Assembly: GCA_019694165.1 (NCBI GenBank)
Contig: JAIBCL010000008.1
Location: forward strand, 186,001 to 250,000
DNA: 64,000 bases
Direction of reading: 5' to 3'
DNA from: Verrucomicrobiaceae bacterium
Lineage (GTDB): Bacteria; Verrucomicrobiota; Verrucomicrobiia; Verrucomicrobiales; Verrucomicrobiaceae
In this document: positions 27,305 through 36,939 of the stretch, in pieces
Layout of the letters: each line of letters opens with the position of its first letter
Position numbering within the stretch: position 1 is the stretch's first letter
Program-made: the position numbers and the translations under genes
The notes under the pieces: model-generated
What the model was told of the DNA's origin: nothing
Seen by the model: the letters and a program-made list of their open reading frames with translations, nothing else
Databases searched by the model: none

Positions 27305-27702
27305 GGTGGCTATCTTGTCGGGAAGGAAACTGAAAGGCGCGCGGTCGCCCGTCCTTTCATCAGCGCACAAAATGAACCCTGCCAGGACCGCGCGTCGGGG
27401 GGGGGCAAACGAAGTTGTGACTGCCAGGCGTGCGGGCACAGCTGCTGCAAAGGGCGATATGGATGCGCTCTGTGCCGTCTGTCTGTGGAGACGGCCAGGC
27501 CCTGCACTCGGAGCTGTCATCGTGTCCCCATGGACCTTCAACTCGGGTGAGCCCGGCCCGTGAGTGGCGGCTCAGGCTCGAATGCACGACAGGCACCCGG
27601 TCGTTGACGGATTTTGGCCTCCAACTCAGCCAGATAAGCAACATCGACTGCATTTTCCAAAAAAACATGCTGAATTTTTCATTCTTGATAGGATAATCAA
27701 GC
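27305..27702. other. Intergenic region of about 400 bases
   Basis: Divergent gap between the HMA-domain gene and the PEP-CTERM protein gene. It contains an eight-base G run near 27398 and an AT-rich stretch over the last 60 bases. I see no gene, terminator or convincing promoter in it. Short frames here lack start signals and domain content. Confidence 0.5.
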
Positions 27703-30345
27703 ATGAATGCCGTTTTTGATAATTTGATGCCTCGACGGGCAACGTGGCGGCTGACGCCCGCTGTCGGCGGACTTCTCCTCAGCCACGTCGTGGCGCTCAC
27801 AGGTCTGTGGGCAGCGCCAATCGAGTTCACTAACGGAACAGCTATCTATCCTTCGTCGGGTGATACGTCGGACTACGCTGGCTCGGGGGTGCTCACGGTG
27901 GTCGCCAACATATACAACTCTTCGCGAATGAGCGGGACGATCTCCGACTCAGGTGGAGTCGCGAGTCTGGTCAAGACGGGCGGCGGGCCTCCGGGGCGCG
28001 ACCTTGGCAGCACCGGGGGTGGCACGCTGACGATGACGGGTGCCAACACTTACACGGGCAGTACTACGGTGCTCAGCCGCACACTACACCTGGACTTCAC
28101 CGCTGGCGGCGCACCCACCGAGGACATTCTCTACCACGGTGTAACCGCCGGGGAGTTGATCTTGGGAACGGCTTCATTCCCCGGCAGGCCGTCGGTACCG
28201 GATCTGAGCGCCACCTATCAACAAACGGGTGGGGTTCAGCATTTCGGCGGGCTCACCCTGTCGCCGGGAGGAAACAAGATCGTGTTCACTGCGGGCTACG
28301 ATGCTTTCCTCAGCCTGGGCGAGATCACGCGCGCGCGGGCGAGCTACCTCGACGTTCCTGTCAATTCCAATCCCACGAGCACATCGGCCATCCGCACGAC
28401 GACAACAAATACGAACGGCATCCTCGGTGCTTGGGCCACGGCAGGCACGGACTGGGCGGCGAACGACGGCACGGGAAACATCGTGCCGTTTACTGGCTAC
28501 GTCGCCCCGGCGGAAGTGGGTGGCGTGCCGGTCATCAACAGTGATGCCGGGCAAAACGTGCGCATCACCACCGAGCCATCCGGCCCCGTACATCTCGCGG
28601 GACCGGGTGTCACCGACATGAACACGCTGATGATCACCGGCCCTTTTTCAGGAACGCTGGCGATCGAAGCGGGCCAAACGCTGCGCCTGGGTGATGGGGG
28701 CGGCATCTGGGTGCAGTCCACAGGCGCGGCCTGGAACATCGGTGCTCCCGGCACCGGCGGCACGCTGGTCGCGAACTCGAGCGCCGGTGAGACCGGGGAG
28801 ATCATTTTGCGTCACAATGTGATCGTCAACGCCACCATCGCTGACAACCCCGGAGGCGGGGCAACTGCACTCTCCGTGAACGGCGACTCTGTGGCGCTCA
28901 CCGCCGCCAATACCTATTCGGGCGGCACCGTCGTCAGTTCGGGCACTGTCAACGCTGCGAGCGCAACAAGTCTTGGAACCGGTCCGGTTTACATCGGCAG
29001 TGCGGCGAGGGTTGTGTTCGCTCCTGATGCGGGAGTTGTGACGAACGACTTTGATCTTTCCCCTGTCGTGCGGCCCTACGATAACGGCTACACGGAGCTG
29101 CCCGCTCCTTCTCTCTCTGGCGGCACCACGCTGGGGACATCGGCTAGCACCATCCACCTGAGTACCATCGGTGCCATCGGTGGTACGGACACCGTGATAG
29201 CCGCCAAAATCACCGGAGCGGGAGCTGCCTGGCTCACAGGCACGGTGGCTCTCGCCAATCCGCTCAACGACTATTCGGGGGGCACCCAGATCAATGGCGG
29301 ATACGTTCCGACCGTGCTCACCATCGGAGCCGAAGGGGTCATTCCGCACGGAGTCGGTAACGGCAACGTGACCATCGTTCAGTCCCGGTATCAGCACAGT
29401 GCCGTCACACTCGACATCAATGGGCACGACACCACGATTAATGGACTGAGTTCATACGCATTCACCTCTTACGAGGGAACGGGACGTGGTCCCGTCACCC
29501 TCACCAATGGTGGAGCTGCGGGCCTGGCAACTCTCACCGTTGGAGATGGCAATGGCTCGGGCACTTACTCCGGTGGCATAACTGACGGCCCCACCGCCAA
29601 GCTCGCCCTGAATAAGATCGGTTCCGGCACTCAAACCATGCGCGGGACGCTCGACTACACGGGGGGCACGACGGTGTCGGAAGGGATCCTTGCCGTCTCA
29701 GGATCCATCGCCGGCAGCGTGATGGTGAAACCCGGCGGCACCTTCTTCAGCGAGTATTCCATTGCCAATGCATCGAACATCTCGCTCCAAGGAGCAGGGA
29801 TCTCGCAGCACGCCACCTTTGCCCCTGGCGGCGGCGTTCAAAACCAGCTTCAGCTCGACAGCATAGGCGACGCTCTGTCGCCTGGTTTGGGCTACATCGC
29901 CAACACGACTTTCACGACGTCTCAGAACTGGTCCGCGTTTACTTACAAATGGGATGAGGACAGCTCCTTGGCAGGCAGCGACCAGATCACTATTGAAGGC
30001 GCGCTCGGTCTCACTGGAGGGCCCGGAAGTTACATCCTGGAAATGCACAACCTGGGAAGCACCTTTCCCTATCTCGAACCGCCCCAGGATATGCTCGCCG
30101 AAATCGTCCGGACATGGGACATCATCAAGACCACCGGCGGCATCACCGGTTTCGATGCCTCGCAATGGCTGCTCGACACGTCCGGCTTGAATCTCAATCC
30201 CAACCTGACAGGTGTCTTCACGCTCGCTCAAAACGGAGACAACCTTCAGTTGCAATACACGGCCCAGCAGGTTCCTGAACCATCAAGCGCGGCACTCGTC
30301 ACCATCTTCATCATCGGCGCGGCCATCCGGCGGAGGAAACGGTGA
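27703..30345 (+). CDS. Autotransporter-repeat surface protein with PEP-CTERM anchor
   Basis: Large exported protein of 880 residues. A long signal peptide (cleavage near WAAPIEF, about residue 39) precedes a beta-helix-type body rich in Gly, Thr, Ser and Asn. Autotransporter-associated beta strand (PATR-like) repeats include LTMTGANTYTGSTTV near 108, LTAANTYSGGTVVSSGTV near 396 and MRGTLDYTGGTTVSEGIL near 646. The end is a textbook PEP-CTERM sorting signal: VPEPSSAALV, a hydrophobic span, then RRRKR. Family knowledge says an exosortase processes such tails; no exosortase is in this window. It is flanked by unrelated genes. It is probably a cell-surface or extracellular matrix protein, with no identifiable enzyme motif. 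Confidence 0.88.
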   Translation: MNAVFDNLMPRRATWRLTPAVGGLLLSHVVALTGLWAAPIEFTNGTAIYPSSGDTSDYAGSGVLTVVANIYNSSRMSGTISDSGGVASLVKTGGGPPGRDLGSTGGGTLTMTGANTYTGSTTVLSRTLHLDFTAGGAPTEDILYHGVTAGELILGTASFPGRPSVPDLSATYQQTGGVQHFGGLTLSPGGNKIVFTAGYDAFLSLGEITRARASYLDVPVNSNPTSTSAIRTTTTNTNGILGAWATAGTDWAANDGTGNIVPFTGYVAPAEVGGVPVINSDAGQNVRITTEPSGPVHLAGPGVTDMNTLMITGPFSGTLAIEAGQTLRLGDGGGIWVQSTGAAWNIGAPGTGGTLVANSSAGETGEIILRHNVIVNATIADNPGGGATALSVNGDSVALTAANTYSGGTVVSSGTVNAASATSLGTGPVYIGSAARVVFAPDAGVVTNDFDLSPVVRPYDNGYTELPAPSLSGGTTLGTSASTIHLSTIGAIGGTDTVIAAKITGAGAAWLTGTVALANPLNDYSGGTQINGGYVPTVLTIGAEGVIPHGVGNGNVTIVQSRYQHSAVTLDINGHDTTINGLSSYAFTSYEGTGRGPVTLTNGGAAGLATLTVGDGNGSGTYSGGITDGPTAKLALNKIGSGTQTMRGTLDYTGGTTVSEGILAVSGSIAGSVMVKPGGTFFSEYSIANASNISLQGAGISQHATFAPGGGVQNQLQLDSIGDALSPGLGYIANTTFTTSQNWSAFTYKWDEDSSLAGSDQITIEGALGLTGGPGSYILEMHNLGSTFPYLEPPQDMLAEIVRTWDIIKTTGGITGFDASQWLLDTSGLNLNPNLTGVFTLAQNGDNLQLQYTAQQVPEPSSAALVTIFIIGAAIRRRKR

Positions 30346-30503
30346 GACCACTCGCTGAACAGAGACAAACTCTGCTCACCTCAATCCGTCGCCCGCCTCT
30401 CGATGAGGCAAATCCGCCGCCATGTGATCACAAGAACGGGAAGATCATTCGCGCAATCTTGAAGGCGGGGCTGCTGAGGATGCCAGCAGGCGCTGACGAA
30501 GCG

Positions 30504-31127
30504 TCAGCCCAGAGGCCAGTCCATCTCTGTCTCGCCGTGCATCACTTCCGCGAGTACGGGCGCGCTCGTGAAAGCCTCCAGTGTGGCGCGGTTCGAGATG
30601 CTTGCGGCATCCCGTACGTCACAGACGTGATTCAGGATGATGCCCGCGCATTTCAGCCCGCGTGTCTCGATGTTCCTGATGGTGAGCAGCGTGTGGTTCA
30701 GGGCGCCGAGCTTGTTGTCTGCGATGACGATGACCGGCAGCGCAAGTGTGCCGGCGAAGTCCGCGACGGTCACACCCGGGGCCAGCGGCACCTCCCAGCC
30801 GCCCGCTCCCTCGACGAGCACGGTCTCGTGCCCGGCGGCCAGCACGTCGAATGCCGAGCGCACGGCAGCGAGGTCGATCCGCCGGTTCTCCATCAATGCT
30901 GCCACGCAGGGTGCTGCGGGCACCTTGAGCCACACGGGATTGATTTGATCGAGCGTCAAGCCGGCCGCGCCGGCCTCCTGAAGCCGGACGGCATCACCCC
31001 GGTCGCCGCAACAGAATGGCTTGAATCCGGCCGCTCTTCGGCCGGCGCGCTTCAAAGCAGTGAGCAGCAGCGCGGTGACGTAGGTCTTGCCCACATCGGT
31101 GCCGGTGCCGGTGACGAACCAGTGCAT
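30504..31127 (-). CDS. bioD: Dethiobiotin synthetase
   Basis: ATP-dependent enzyme of 207 residues that closes the ureido ring of biotin by carboxylating 7,8-diaminopelargonate. The P-loop GTGTDVGKTYV (6-16), substrate lysine region FKPFCCG, the VLVEGAGGWEVPL segment and VIVIADNKLGALNHTLLT are all characteristic. Other bio genes (bioA, bioB, bioF) are not in the window, so it is an isolated biotin gene on the minus strand. It lies 30 bases downstream of the zinc-ribbon protein gene, so the two may share a transcript. Confidence 0.92.
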   Translation of the reverse strand: MHWFVTGTGTDVGKTYVTALLLTALKRAGRRAAGFKPFCCGDRGDAVRLQEAGAAGLTLDQINPVWLKVPAAPCVAALMENRRIDLAAVRSAFDVLAAGHETVLVEGAGGWEVPLAPGVTVADFAGTLALPVIVIADNKLGALNHTLLTIRNIETRGLKCAGIILNHVCDVRDAASISNRATLEAFTSAPVLAEVMHGETEMDWPLG

Positions 31128-31157
31128 GGGATCAGGATAAATTGAAGTGCGTACCGG

Positions 31158-32228
31158 TCACTGCTGATGACTCATCATGATGAAGATCACGATGAGCGCG
31201 ATGAAGACGACGATGGCCACCTTCACCCAACTGATGGGATACTCGCCGGTGATCTTGCCGGTGTGGCCGTTCACGGCCACCTGGTAGTTCTTCGAGCCGT
31301 AAGTGTAGGTCAGCAGCCACACGGGCAGCAGGATGTGCTTGAAGGTCTGCGCGGAATACTCGGGGTGGATGTCGAGGTTGCGCTGCGTATCACCCGGCAC
31401 CTGCCCGGCGCACATTTGCTCCAGCGCGGCATTCATGCGCGCGCGTGAGTCCTCGGCGGCGCGGATGAGATCGATCTGGTATTGCTCGACGATCCAGCCG
31501 GAGACGTAGCCGGGATCATACGGCACGAGATCAGTCGTCGTGGGGAAGGGCTCGAGGCCGGAGAGCAATTCCGGATGCACGCCCTTGGACGCCGGCACGA
31601 GCACGTCGTCGAAAAAGTGATCGACGACTCCCGATGCCGGCTCCCAGCGGACATGGCGCTCCTGCTCGCCCTTGCTGTTGCGCGTGTAGTAGTAAAAACC
31701 GGCCTCGGCATCCCACGGGCAGCGGGCCTGCGCGTCGAAGGTCCAGTAGGGCAGATAGATGCCTTTCAGCGTGTCGGTCAGCGCCTTGGTCTTCAACTTG
31801 TTCGGGGCGAACCAGTGGCTGCCATACCACGAGCGGATGTCCTCGCGCACCCTCGTGTCGGCGACCTTGAAAGGCAGCACGCTGCTCGGCCGGATCGGCG
31901 CACCGGAGTCTTCGACGGCCACGATCGCAGGCGAGCCGCAGAAGTCGCAGTTCTGCGCCACGCGACTTGGATCGAAAACGGAGATCGCGTTGCAGCTCTG
32001 GCAGCGCACGGTCTTCTTCTGCGCCACCCAGCCGCGCTGATCGTCGGGCATGGAGCGCAGCGCGGAGACGAGATCACTTTCCTCCACGAGCGAGCCGTCG
32101 GCCTTCAATTCCGCGGGCGACACCGTGCCGCAGTACGGGCAGACGAGTGCGTGTTTCGAAGGTGTCCAGACAGCCTCCGCTCCGCAGGCGGGGCAGGCGA
32201 ATTTGCTCAGGGCGGTGACTTCAGACAT
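31158..32228 (-). CDS. Tail-anchored double zinc-ribbon protein
   Basis: Protein of 356 residues with two N-terminal zinc ribbons: CPACG/CPYCG (about 13-34) and CQSC/CDFCG (about 75-97). A central domain of about 200 residues (LKGIYLPYWTFDAQARCPWDA, then LLSGLEPFPTTTDL) follows. A single C-terminal membrane span (VAIVVFIALIVIFIM) with a short HQQ tail ends the chain. There is no signal peptide, so it is probably tail-anchored with the ribbons in the cytosol. Similar bacterial proteins are loosely annotated as PriA-like zinc-ribbon or TFIIB-type proteins, but no helicase is present. Function is unknown. It lies between a permease gene and bioD, all on the minus strand. Confidence 0.75.
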   Translation of the reverse strand: MSEVTALSKFACPACGAEAVWTPSKHALVCPYCGTVSPAELKADGSLVEESDLVSALRSMPDDQRGWVAQKKTVRCQSCNAISVFDPSRVAQNCDFCGSPAIVAVEDSGAPIRPSSVLPFKVADTRVREDIRSWYGSHWFAPNKLKTKALTDTLKGIYLPYWTFDAQARCPWDAEAGFYYYTRNSKGEQERHVRWEPASGVVDHFFDDVLVPASKGVHPELLSGLEPFPTTTDLVPYDPGYVSGWIVEQYQIDLIRAAEDSRARMNAALEQMCAGQVPGDTQRNLDIHPEYSAQTFKHILLPVWLLTYTYGSKNYQVAVNGHTGKITGEYPISWVKVAIVVFIALIVIFIMMSHQQ

Positions 32229-32407
32229 GGGGCTTGAATGCGCGGACGTTGGAGCAGCGGACGGCGGCGTTCAAGCAGGGACGGAGTGTTCTGTGACCGG
32301 CTGCCAAGATGCACGCCAGGGTGCGACGCAATTTGTGTGCACACCTGACGAACGGGTGCCGATGAAAGCGCGGTCTGCGTCCGTCCATGCGGTGGCAGAC
32401 GAGAAAG

Positions 32408-33178
32408 CTACACGCGCTCGCCCGTGAGCTTGATGCCGATGAGCACGGCCATTGAGAGCGCGATCATGAGAAGGCTCACGGCCACACCTTGCTCCAACTC
32501 ACCCACGCTCCATGCGAGCCACACGCTCGTGGGCAGTACTTCGGTCTTCATCCGCGTCGCGCCGGCAAAGACGAGCACAGGGCCGAACTCGCCGAGGCTC
32601 CGCGCCCACGCCACGCTCGCAGCCGCAAACATGCCGCGCCGCGCCGCCGGCAGCGTGACGTGCCATGCGGCCTGAAAGTGCGTGCACCCCAGCGTGCGCG
32701 CCACATCCTCGGGCCGCGACGACAGGTGATCGAACACGCCGCGCATGGTGCGGATGGCAAACGCCGCGGCGATCACGAACTGCGCCAGCACCACGCCGGC
32801 GACGGTGTAGGTGAAGGGGACGGCCTTCTCAATGGCGTGCCCCAAACGCGTTTGGAAAAAAATGAGCAGACACAGGCCCACCACCATCGGCGGCAGCACG
32901 ATGGGAATGTCCAGCGCCGCATCCACCACCGCACGGCCTGGAAAGCGCGCGCGAGACATGAGATAGCCGACCGGCACCGCGAGCACCACCGAGGCGAGGG
33001 CGGCAAGGGTACAGGTGGCCATGCTCAGCGCCGTGGCATAGCGAATCTCGCGTGACACCAGCACGTTCCAGATATCGGCGGGCGAGGCATATGTGGCCGT
33101 CGCGCCGAGCATGAACATCCAGAACAGCAGATAGGCCGCGCAGATGAGCATAAGGGTGATCCAGAAGGCACGATGCAC
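32408..33178 (-). CDS. Molybdate/sulfate-type ABC transporter permease
   Basis: Inner-membrane permease of about 256 residues with six hydrophobic spans. It carries the binding-protein-dependent transport motif near EDVARTLGCTHFQAAWHVTLPAARRGMFAA, the EAA loop that docks on the ATPase. LDIPIVLPPMVVGLCLL and SLGEFGPVLVFAGATR resemble ModB/CysT permeases. The start is uncertain. I chose a GTG at 33178 just before the first span, because the longer frame would overlap ilvN and adds only Arg/Pro-rich sequence; ATG at 33151 and TTG at 33211 are alternatives. No ATPase or solute-binding protein gene is adjacent, so the permease is an orphan and its substrate is open. Confidence 0.75.
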   Translation of the reverse strand: MHRAFWITLMLICAAYLLFWMFMLGATATYASPADIWNVLVSREIRYATALSMATCTLAALASVVLAVPVGYLMSRARFPGRAVVDAALDIPIVLPPMVVGLCLLIFFQTRLGHAIEKAVPFTYTVAGVVLAQFVIAAAFAIRTMRGVFDHLSSRPEDVARTLGCTHFQAAWHVTLPAARRGMFAAASVAWARSLGEFGPVLVFAGATRMKTEVLPTSVWLAWSVGELEQGVAVSLLMIALSMAVLIGIKLTGERV

Positions 33179-33275
33179 GCGCGAGCGTAGCAGCGCGCCG
33201 GCACGGCTCAAGCCCGGAACGCGGGATCCCGGCGCACCGCGAGGGACTGCGCCGGCCCTCGCCGGCGGCGGTCGG

Positions 33276-33821
33276 TCATGTCTCGGCCGCGCCGCGCGCC
33301 ATGACGACCTTGCCGGTGCGGACGGTCTCGATGATCTCGAATTTGCCAAGCAGGCGCACTGCGGCATCGACCTTGTCGGTGTTCCCGGTGATCATGGCGA
33401 TGAGGCTGTCTTCCTGCAGATCGACGGTCTTCCCCGCGTAGTGCTCCACGATCTGGAGAATCTCAGTGCGCTCGTCGGGACCAGCGGCGAGTTTCACGAG
33501 CACCATCTCCTTGGCGACCGCATCGCGGTCGGTGTGCTCCTGGCAGTTCATGACATCGACGAGCTTGCTCACCTGCATGATGATCTGGTGCAAGCCCTCG
33601 GGTTGGCCGCTGATGCCAATGGTCATCCGGCTGAAGCGCGGATCACGCGTCTGCGAAACGACGAGCGATTCGATGTTGAAACCACGGCGCGAGAACACCG
33701 CGCAGATCCGGCCGAGGACGCCGGGCTGATTGTTCACATACACGCTGAGGGTGTGGATGTTGATGATGTCAGCCTGAGGCGAGGGTTTCTTTTCGGTGGT
33801 GGCGGGGATGCGTTCGCTCAT
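33276..33821 (-). CDS. ilvN: Acetolactate synthase small (regulatory) subunit
   Basis: ACT-domain regulatory subunit (181 residues) that activates acetolactate synthase and confers valine feedback inhibition. The ACT domain begins at INIHTLSVYVNNQPGVLGRI and continues through FNIESLVVSQT; the C-terminal domain has ELVLVKL-like EMVLVKLAAG and MARG near the end. Length and motifs fit IlvH/IlvN. The catalytic subunit gene lies upstream on the same strand. Unusually, it is separated from ilvN by a DNA methyltransferase gene. Start ATG at 33821, 45 bases after the methyltransferase stop. Confidence 0.93.
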   Translation of the reverse strand: MSERIPATTEKKPSPQADIINIHTLSVYVNNQPGVLGRICAVFSRRGFNIESLVVSQTRDPRFSRMTIGISGQPEGLHQIIMQVSKLVDVMNCQEHTDRDAVAKEMVLVKLAAGPDERTEILQIVEHYAGKTVDLQEDSLIAMITGNTDKVDAAVRLLGKFEIIETVRTGKVVMARGAAET

Positions 33822-33866
33822 GGGACTTGGGATTTCAGATTTCTGGATTCAAATTTCAGATGCCGC

Positions 33867-34676
33867 TCATGCGAGGACGAGTTCGTGCTGCGTGGATCGA
33901 GTGCGAAGTTCGGCGAGACGGGTCTCGATGATGGAAATGTAGCCGGCGTCTTTTTCGATGCCGATCCAGCGCCGATGCAACGATTCGGCCGCGACGGCGG
34001 TGGTGCCGGAGCCGAGGAAGGGATCGAGCACGATGTCCCCCTCGTCGGTGCTGCACGCGATGAGTTTTTCGATCAATCGCAGCGGCTTCTGGCTCGGGTG
34101 ACCACATTTTTCCTTCGAGGCACCCTTCAGGCTCGGAACACGCAGGATGTTGGTGGCGAACTTGCCCTTCTCCAGATGCGCGCGGCGTGCGTCCATGTCC
34201 TTGTATCGGTTGTCCTTCAAGTATTGCTCGATGGTCTTGGCATCGTAAGGCTCGCGCACGGCATGCTTGTTGAACTTCACATCATCGCCATTGCGCAGCA
34301 CAAGGATCATCTCGTACTGCGGCGTGAAGCTGTCACGCCGTTCGTTGTAGCCGACGGCCCGGTCCCAGATGATGAGATCGTGAAACTGATGCTTGCGGCA
34401 GAGTTGCGACATGAGGTGGATGAAGCCGTGCTCACGCTTGCCGAGCTGGCCGAAAATGAAGCACAGGCCGTCGTCGCGCAGGACTCTCATGCACTCGCCC
34501 ACCCAGCGTCCGCACCAGGCGAGATACTCTTCAACCGTTCGCCATTGCGTGTCCCAGTGCTCGTCTTCGAGCACGTTGAAGTACGGCGGATCTGCAATGA
34601 TGGACTGCACGGAAGCGCCCGGCAGCCTTGCCAGCGCATCCAGCACATCTCCGTGAGTGGGGGTGATTTGTTTCAT
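33867..34676 (-). CDS. Orphan DNA methyltransferase (N6-adenine/N4-cytosine, beta class)
   Basis: S-adenosylmethionine-dependent DNA methyltransferase of 269 residues. The catalytic DPPY motif (ADPPYFN) is at residue 29, near the N-terminus. The SAM-binding motif LDPFLGSGTTAVAAE comes near the C-terminus. This IV-before-I order is the beta class, typical of N6_N4_Mtase enzymes that modify adenine or N4 of cytosine in a short site. HPSQKPLRLIEKLI precedes motif I, as expected. No restriction endonuclease or specificity gene is nearby, so it is solitary. It sits within ilvB-ilvN with gaps of 31 and 45 bases, so it is probably cotranscribed with branched-chain amino acid synthesis. The start was placed at MKQITPTHGD. 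Confidence 0.88.
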   Translation of the reverse strand: MKQITPTHGDVLDALARLPGASVQSIIADPPYFNVLEDEHWDTQWRTVEEYLAWCGRWVGECMRVLRDDGLCFIFGQLGKREHGFIHLMSQLCRKHQFHDLIIWDRAVGYNERRDSFTPQYEMILVLRNGDDVKFNKHAVREPYDAKTIEQYLKDNRYKDMDARRAHLEKGKFATNILRVPSLKGASKEKCGHPSQKPLRLIEKLIACSTDEGDIVLDPFLGSGTTAVAAESLHRRWIGIEKDAGYISIIETRLAELRTRSTQHELVLA

Positions 34677-34707
34677 CGCGATCACGCGCCGTCGCCGAGG
34701 CGCCGGA

Positions 34708-36435
34708 TCATGTGGAGCCTGTGGGCTTTTCCATCTTGTGCTTCGGCGCCTCAACGAGCATGTCCTCGAGCGCGGCTCCGGCGGGAATCATCGGGAAGAC
34801 ATTTTCCGTCTTGATGCACTCGGCCTCGATGATGCAAGGGCCTTCGTTGTAATCGAGCGCCTGCTGGAGGATGCGCTCGATGTCGGCAGGCCGGCGGATG
34901 TGCCAGCCTTTGATGCCGTAGGCCTCTCCGAGCTTCACAAAATCGGGATTGCCGAGGAGATCGACACCGCTCTCCCGGTTGTCGAAGAACAGCTCCTGCC
35001 ACTGGCGCACCATGCCTAGGTAGCTGTTGTTCAGGACGATGATCTTGATCGGCAGCTTGTGGATGGCGGCTGTCGCGAGTTCGAAGAGAGTCATCTGGAA
35101 GCCACCGTCGCCGGAGATCGAGACGACGGTCTTGTCCGGCCGAGCAAAGGCCGCGCCGATGGCCGCCGGAAAGCCGTAGCCCATGGTGCCCGCGCCACCG
35201 GAACTGAGCCAGTGGTAGCTCGCGTCACACTTGTAGAACTGCGCCGCCCACATCTGGTGCTGACCCACGTCGGTGCTGACGATGGCCTTGCCCTTCGTGA
35301 GCTGATACAACTCGTCGATCACCTGCTGCATCCGCAGGCCGCCCTGTTTCTTGTAACCGAGCGGGAATTTCTTTTTGTAGCCGTCGATCTGCTCGAGCCA
35401 GTCCTCGGTCGGCAGCTTCTCCACCCGCGGAAGCAAGTCGGACAGCGCCGCCTTCGCATCACCGCAGATGGTGACGTCCACCTTGATCATCTTGTGGAAC
35501 TCTGCCGCGTCGATGTCGATGTGAATGAGCTTCGCATTGCGGCCAAACATATGCGGCTTGCCGATGATGCGGTCGTCGAAGCGGGAGCCGACATTCAAGA
35601 TGAGATCGGCCTCACAGATCGCCTTGTTCGCATAAGCCGTGCCGTGCATGCCGATCATGCCGAGCGAGAGCGCATGGGTCTCGGGAAAGACGCCCTTGCC
35701 AAGCAAGGTGGTAGTCACCGGCGCGCCCAGCGTCTCGGCCAGCTTGAGCAGTTCCTTGTCCGCCCGCGCGATCATGGCCCCCTGCCCCGCGAGAATCACG
35801 GGCCGGCGCGATTGTGCAATGAGCTTCGCCGCTTCATTGATGCCTCCCTGATCGATCTTGAAGGCGTCCTCCGGCCGATAACCCGGCAGGTCCATCGGCT
35901 CGTCGAAGGTGCCCGTAAAAGGAGACTGGCTGATGTCTTTCGGGATGTCGATGAGCACGGGACCAGGCCGCCCCGTCGTGGCGATGTGATAGGCCTCCTT
36001 GGCGATGCGCGGGAGCGCGTTGGTCTGCTTCACGAGGAAATTGTGCTTCACCACCGGCGAGGTGATGTTAAAAATATCCGCCTCCTGGAAAGCATCCTTC
36101 CCGAGCATCCATGTGACCTGCTGCCCGCAGAGGATGATCATCGGCACGCTGTCCATCTGCGCCGTCATGATGCCCGTGACGGTGTTTCCGGCACCGGGAC
36201 CGGAGGTGACCAGAACCACAGCCGGTTTCCCGGTCGCCCGCGCATAGCCGTCGGCCATATGCACCGCTCCCTGCTCGTGGCGGACAAGGACGAACTTCAT
36301 GTTTGTCTTCACGGTCTCCAGCGCGTCAAAGATCGGCAAGGCCGCCCCTCCCGAATAGCCGAAGACATATTCGATGCCGAGTCCGTCAAGGGTCTTGATC
36401 AGCGCCTGGGCTCCATCCATTTTTTCCTGATTCAT
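34708..36435 (-). CDS. ilvB: Acetolactate synthase large (catalytic) subunit
   Basis: Thiamine-diphosphate and FAD-dependent enzyme of 575 residues that condenses pyruvate into acetolactate, or pyruvate with 2-ketobutyrate, for valine, leucine and isoleucine synthesis. The N-terminal Pyr domain has [16 protein letters not shown] with [19 protein letters not shown] (the catalytic Glu lies just before). The C-terminal PP domain has [18 protein letters not shown] and [19 protein letters not shown]. It heads a minus-strand unit running through the methyltransferase gene to ilvN. AGGAG lies nine bases before the ATG. A 500-base divergent gap upstream could house an attenuator, but I found no leader peptide. 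Confidence 0.95.
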   Translation of the reverse strand: MNQEKMDGAQALIKTLDGLGIEYVFGYSGGAALPIFDALETVKTNMKFVLVRHEQGAVHMADGYARATGKPAVVLVTSGPGAGNTVTGIMTAQMDSVPMIILCGQQVTWMLGKDAFQEADIFNITSPVVKHNFLVKQTNALPRIAKEAYHIATTGRPGPVLIDIPKDISQSPFTGTFDEPMDLPGYRPEDAFKIDQGGINEAAKLIAQSRRPVILAGQGAMIARADKELLKLAETLGAPVTTTLLGKGVFPETHALSLGMIGMHGTAYANKAICEADLILNVGSRFDDRIIGKPHMFGRNAKLIHIDIDAAEFHKMIKVDVTICGDAKAALSDLLPRVEKLPTEDWLEQIDGYKKKFPLGYKKQGGLRMQQVIDELYQLTKGKAIVSTDVGQHQMWAAQFYKCDASYHWLSSGGAGTMGYGFPAAIGAAFARPDKTVVSISGDGGFQMTLFELATAAIHKLPIKIIVLNNSYLGMVRQWQELFFDNRESGVDLLGNPDFVKLGEAYGIKGWHIRRPADIERILQQALDYNEGPCIIEAECIKTENVFPMIPAGAALEDMLVEAPKHKMEKPTGST

Positions 36436-36939
36436 GAGGTCATTCTCCTGAAAATTGGGTTTTGAACCGCAAAGTTACATTCAAAACGAAGCTTACAACA
36501 TAAAAATGCATTGTTTTCGCGCAAAACAGCCATCAAGCAGGATACCTTCATCAGAAAAGTCGCTTCAAGAGGCCTAACTATCGAAATTGTTGCCTTCCCC
36601 CAATCCAAACACTCCGTCCAAATGGTATCGGCAGCCACGCTGCACATTCCCTTGAGTGCTGCGGAGTCGTCCAAACCAAATTCCGTGCGAGGCTGGTCCG
36701 ACAATGCAGCCCTCATTTTCTGACTCCAGCCGACTTCCTCCAAGACTCGCAGGAGTTGAATTCAACAAGCCCGCAACACCAAAGCAGCGTGCGCGCCACA
36801 TGTTGGGGGCCGTCTGCACAGACGGCGCTCCGCACACCCTCATTGGCAACTTGCCCGCACAGCACTTTCGGAATTTTCGGCTGCCCTGATTTTAGCTTTG
36901 ACAATTCGGGCACTTCTCCGACAGAATCGGGGCCTATTT
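36436..36939. other. Divergent intergenic region of about 500 bases
   Basis: Lies between ilvB (minus) and a lipoprotein gene (plus). The 100 bases next to ilvB are AT-rich and probably hold its promoter. A perfect eight-base inverted repeat, GCCGTCTG-CA-CAGACGGC, is at 36809-36826. No gene with a convincing domain or start was found on either strand, and I see no run of Ile/Val/Leu codons that would mark an attenuator leader. Confidence 0.5.

Noticed and set aside
33144-34814. 556-codon plus-strand frame across ilvN and the methyltransferase
   Set aside because: Antisense to genes with clear ACT and DPPY motifs.
36432-36743. Minus-strand frame upstream of ilvB as leader or extra gene
   Set aside because: No ribosome binding site, no domain, no Ile/Val/Leu run that an attenuator would need.
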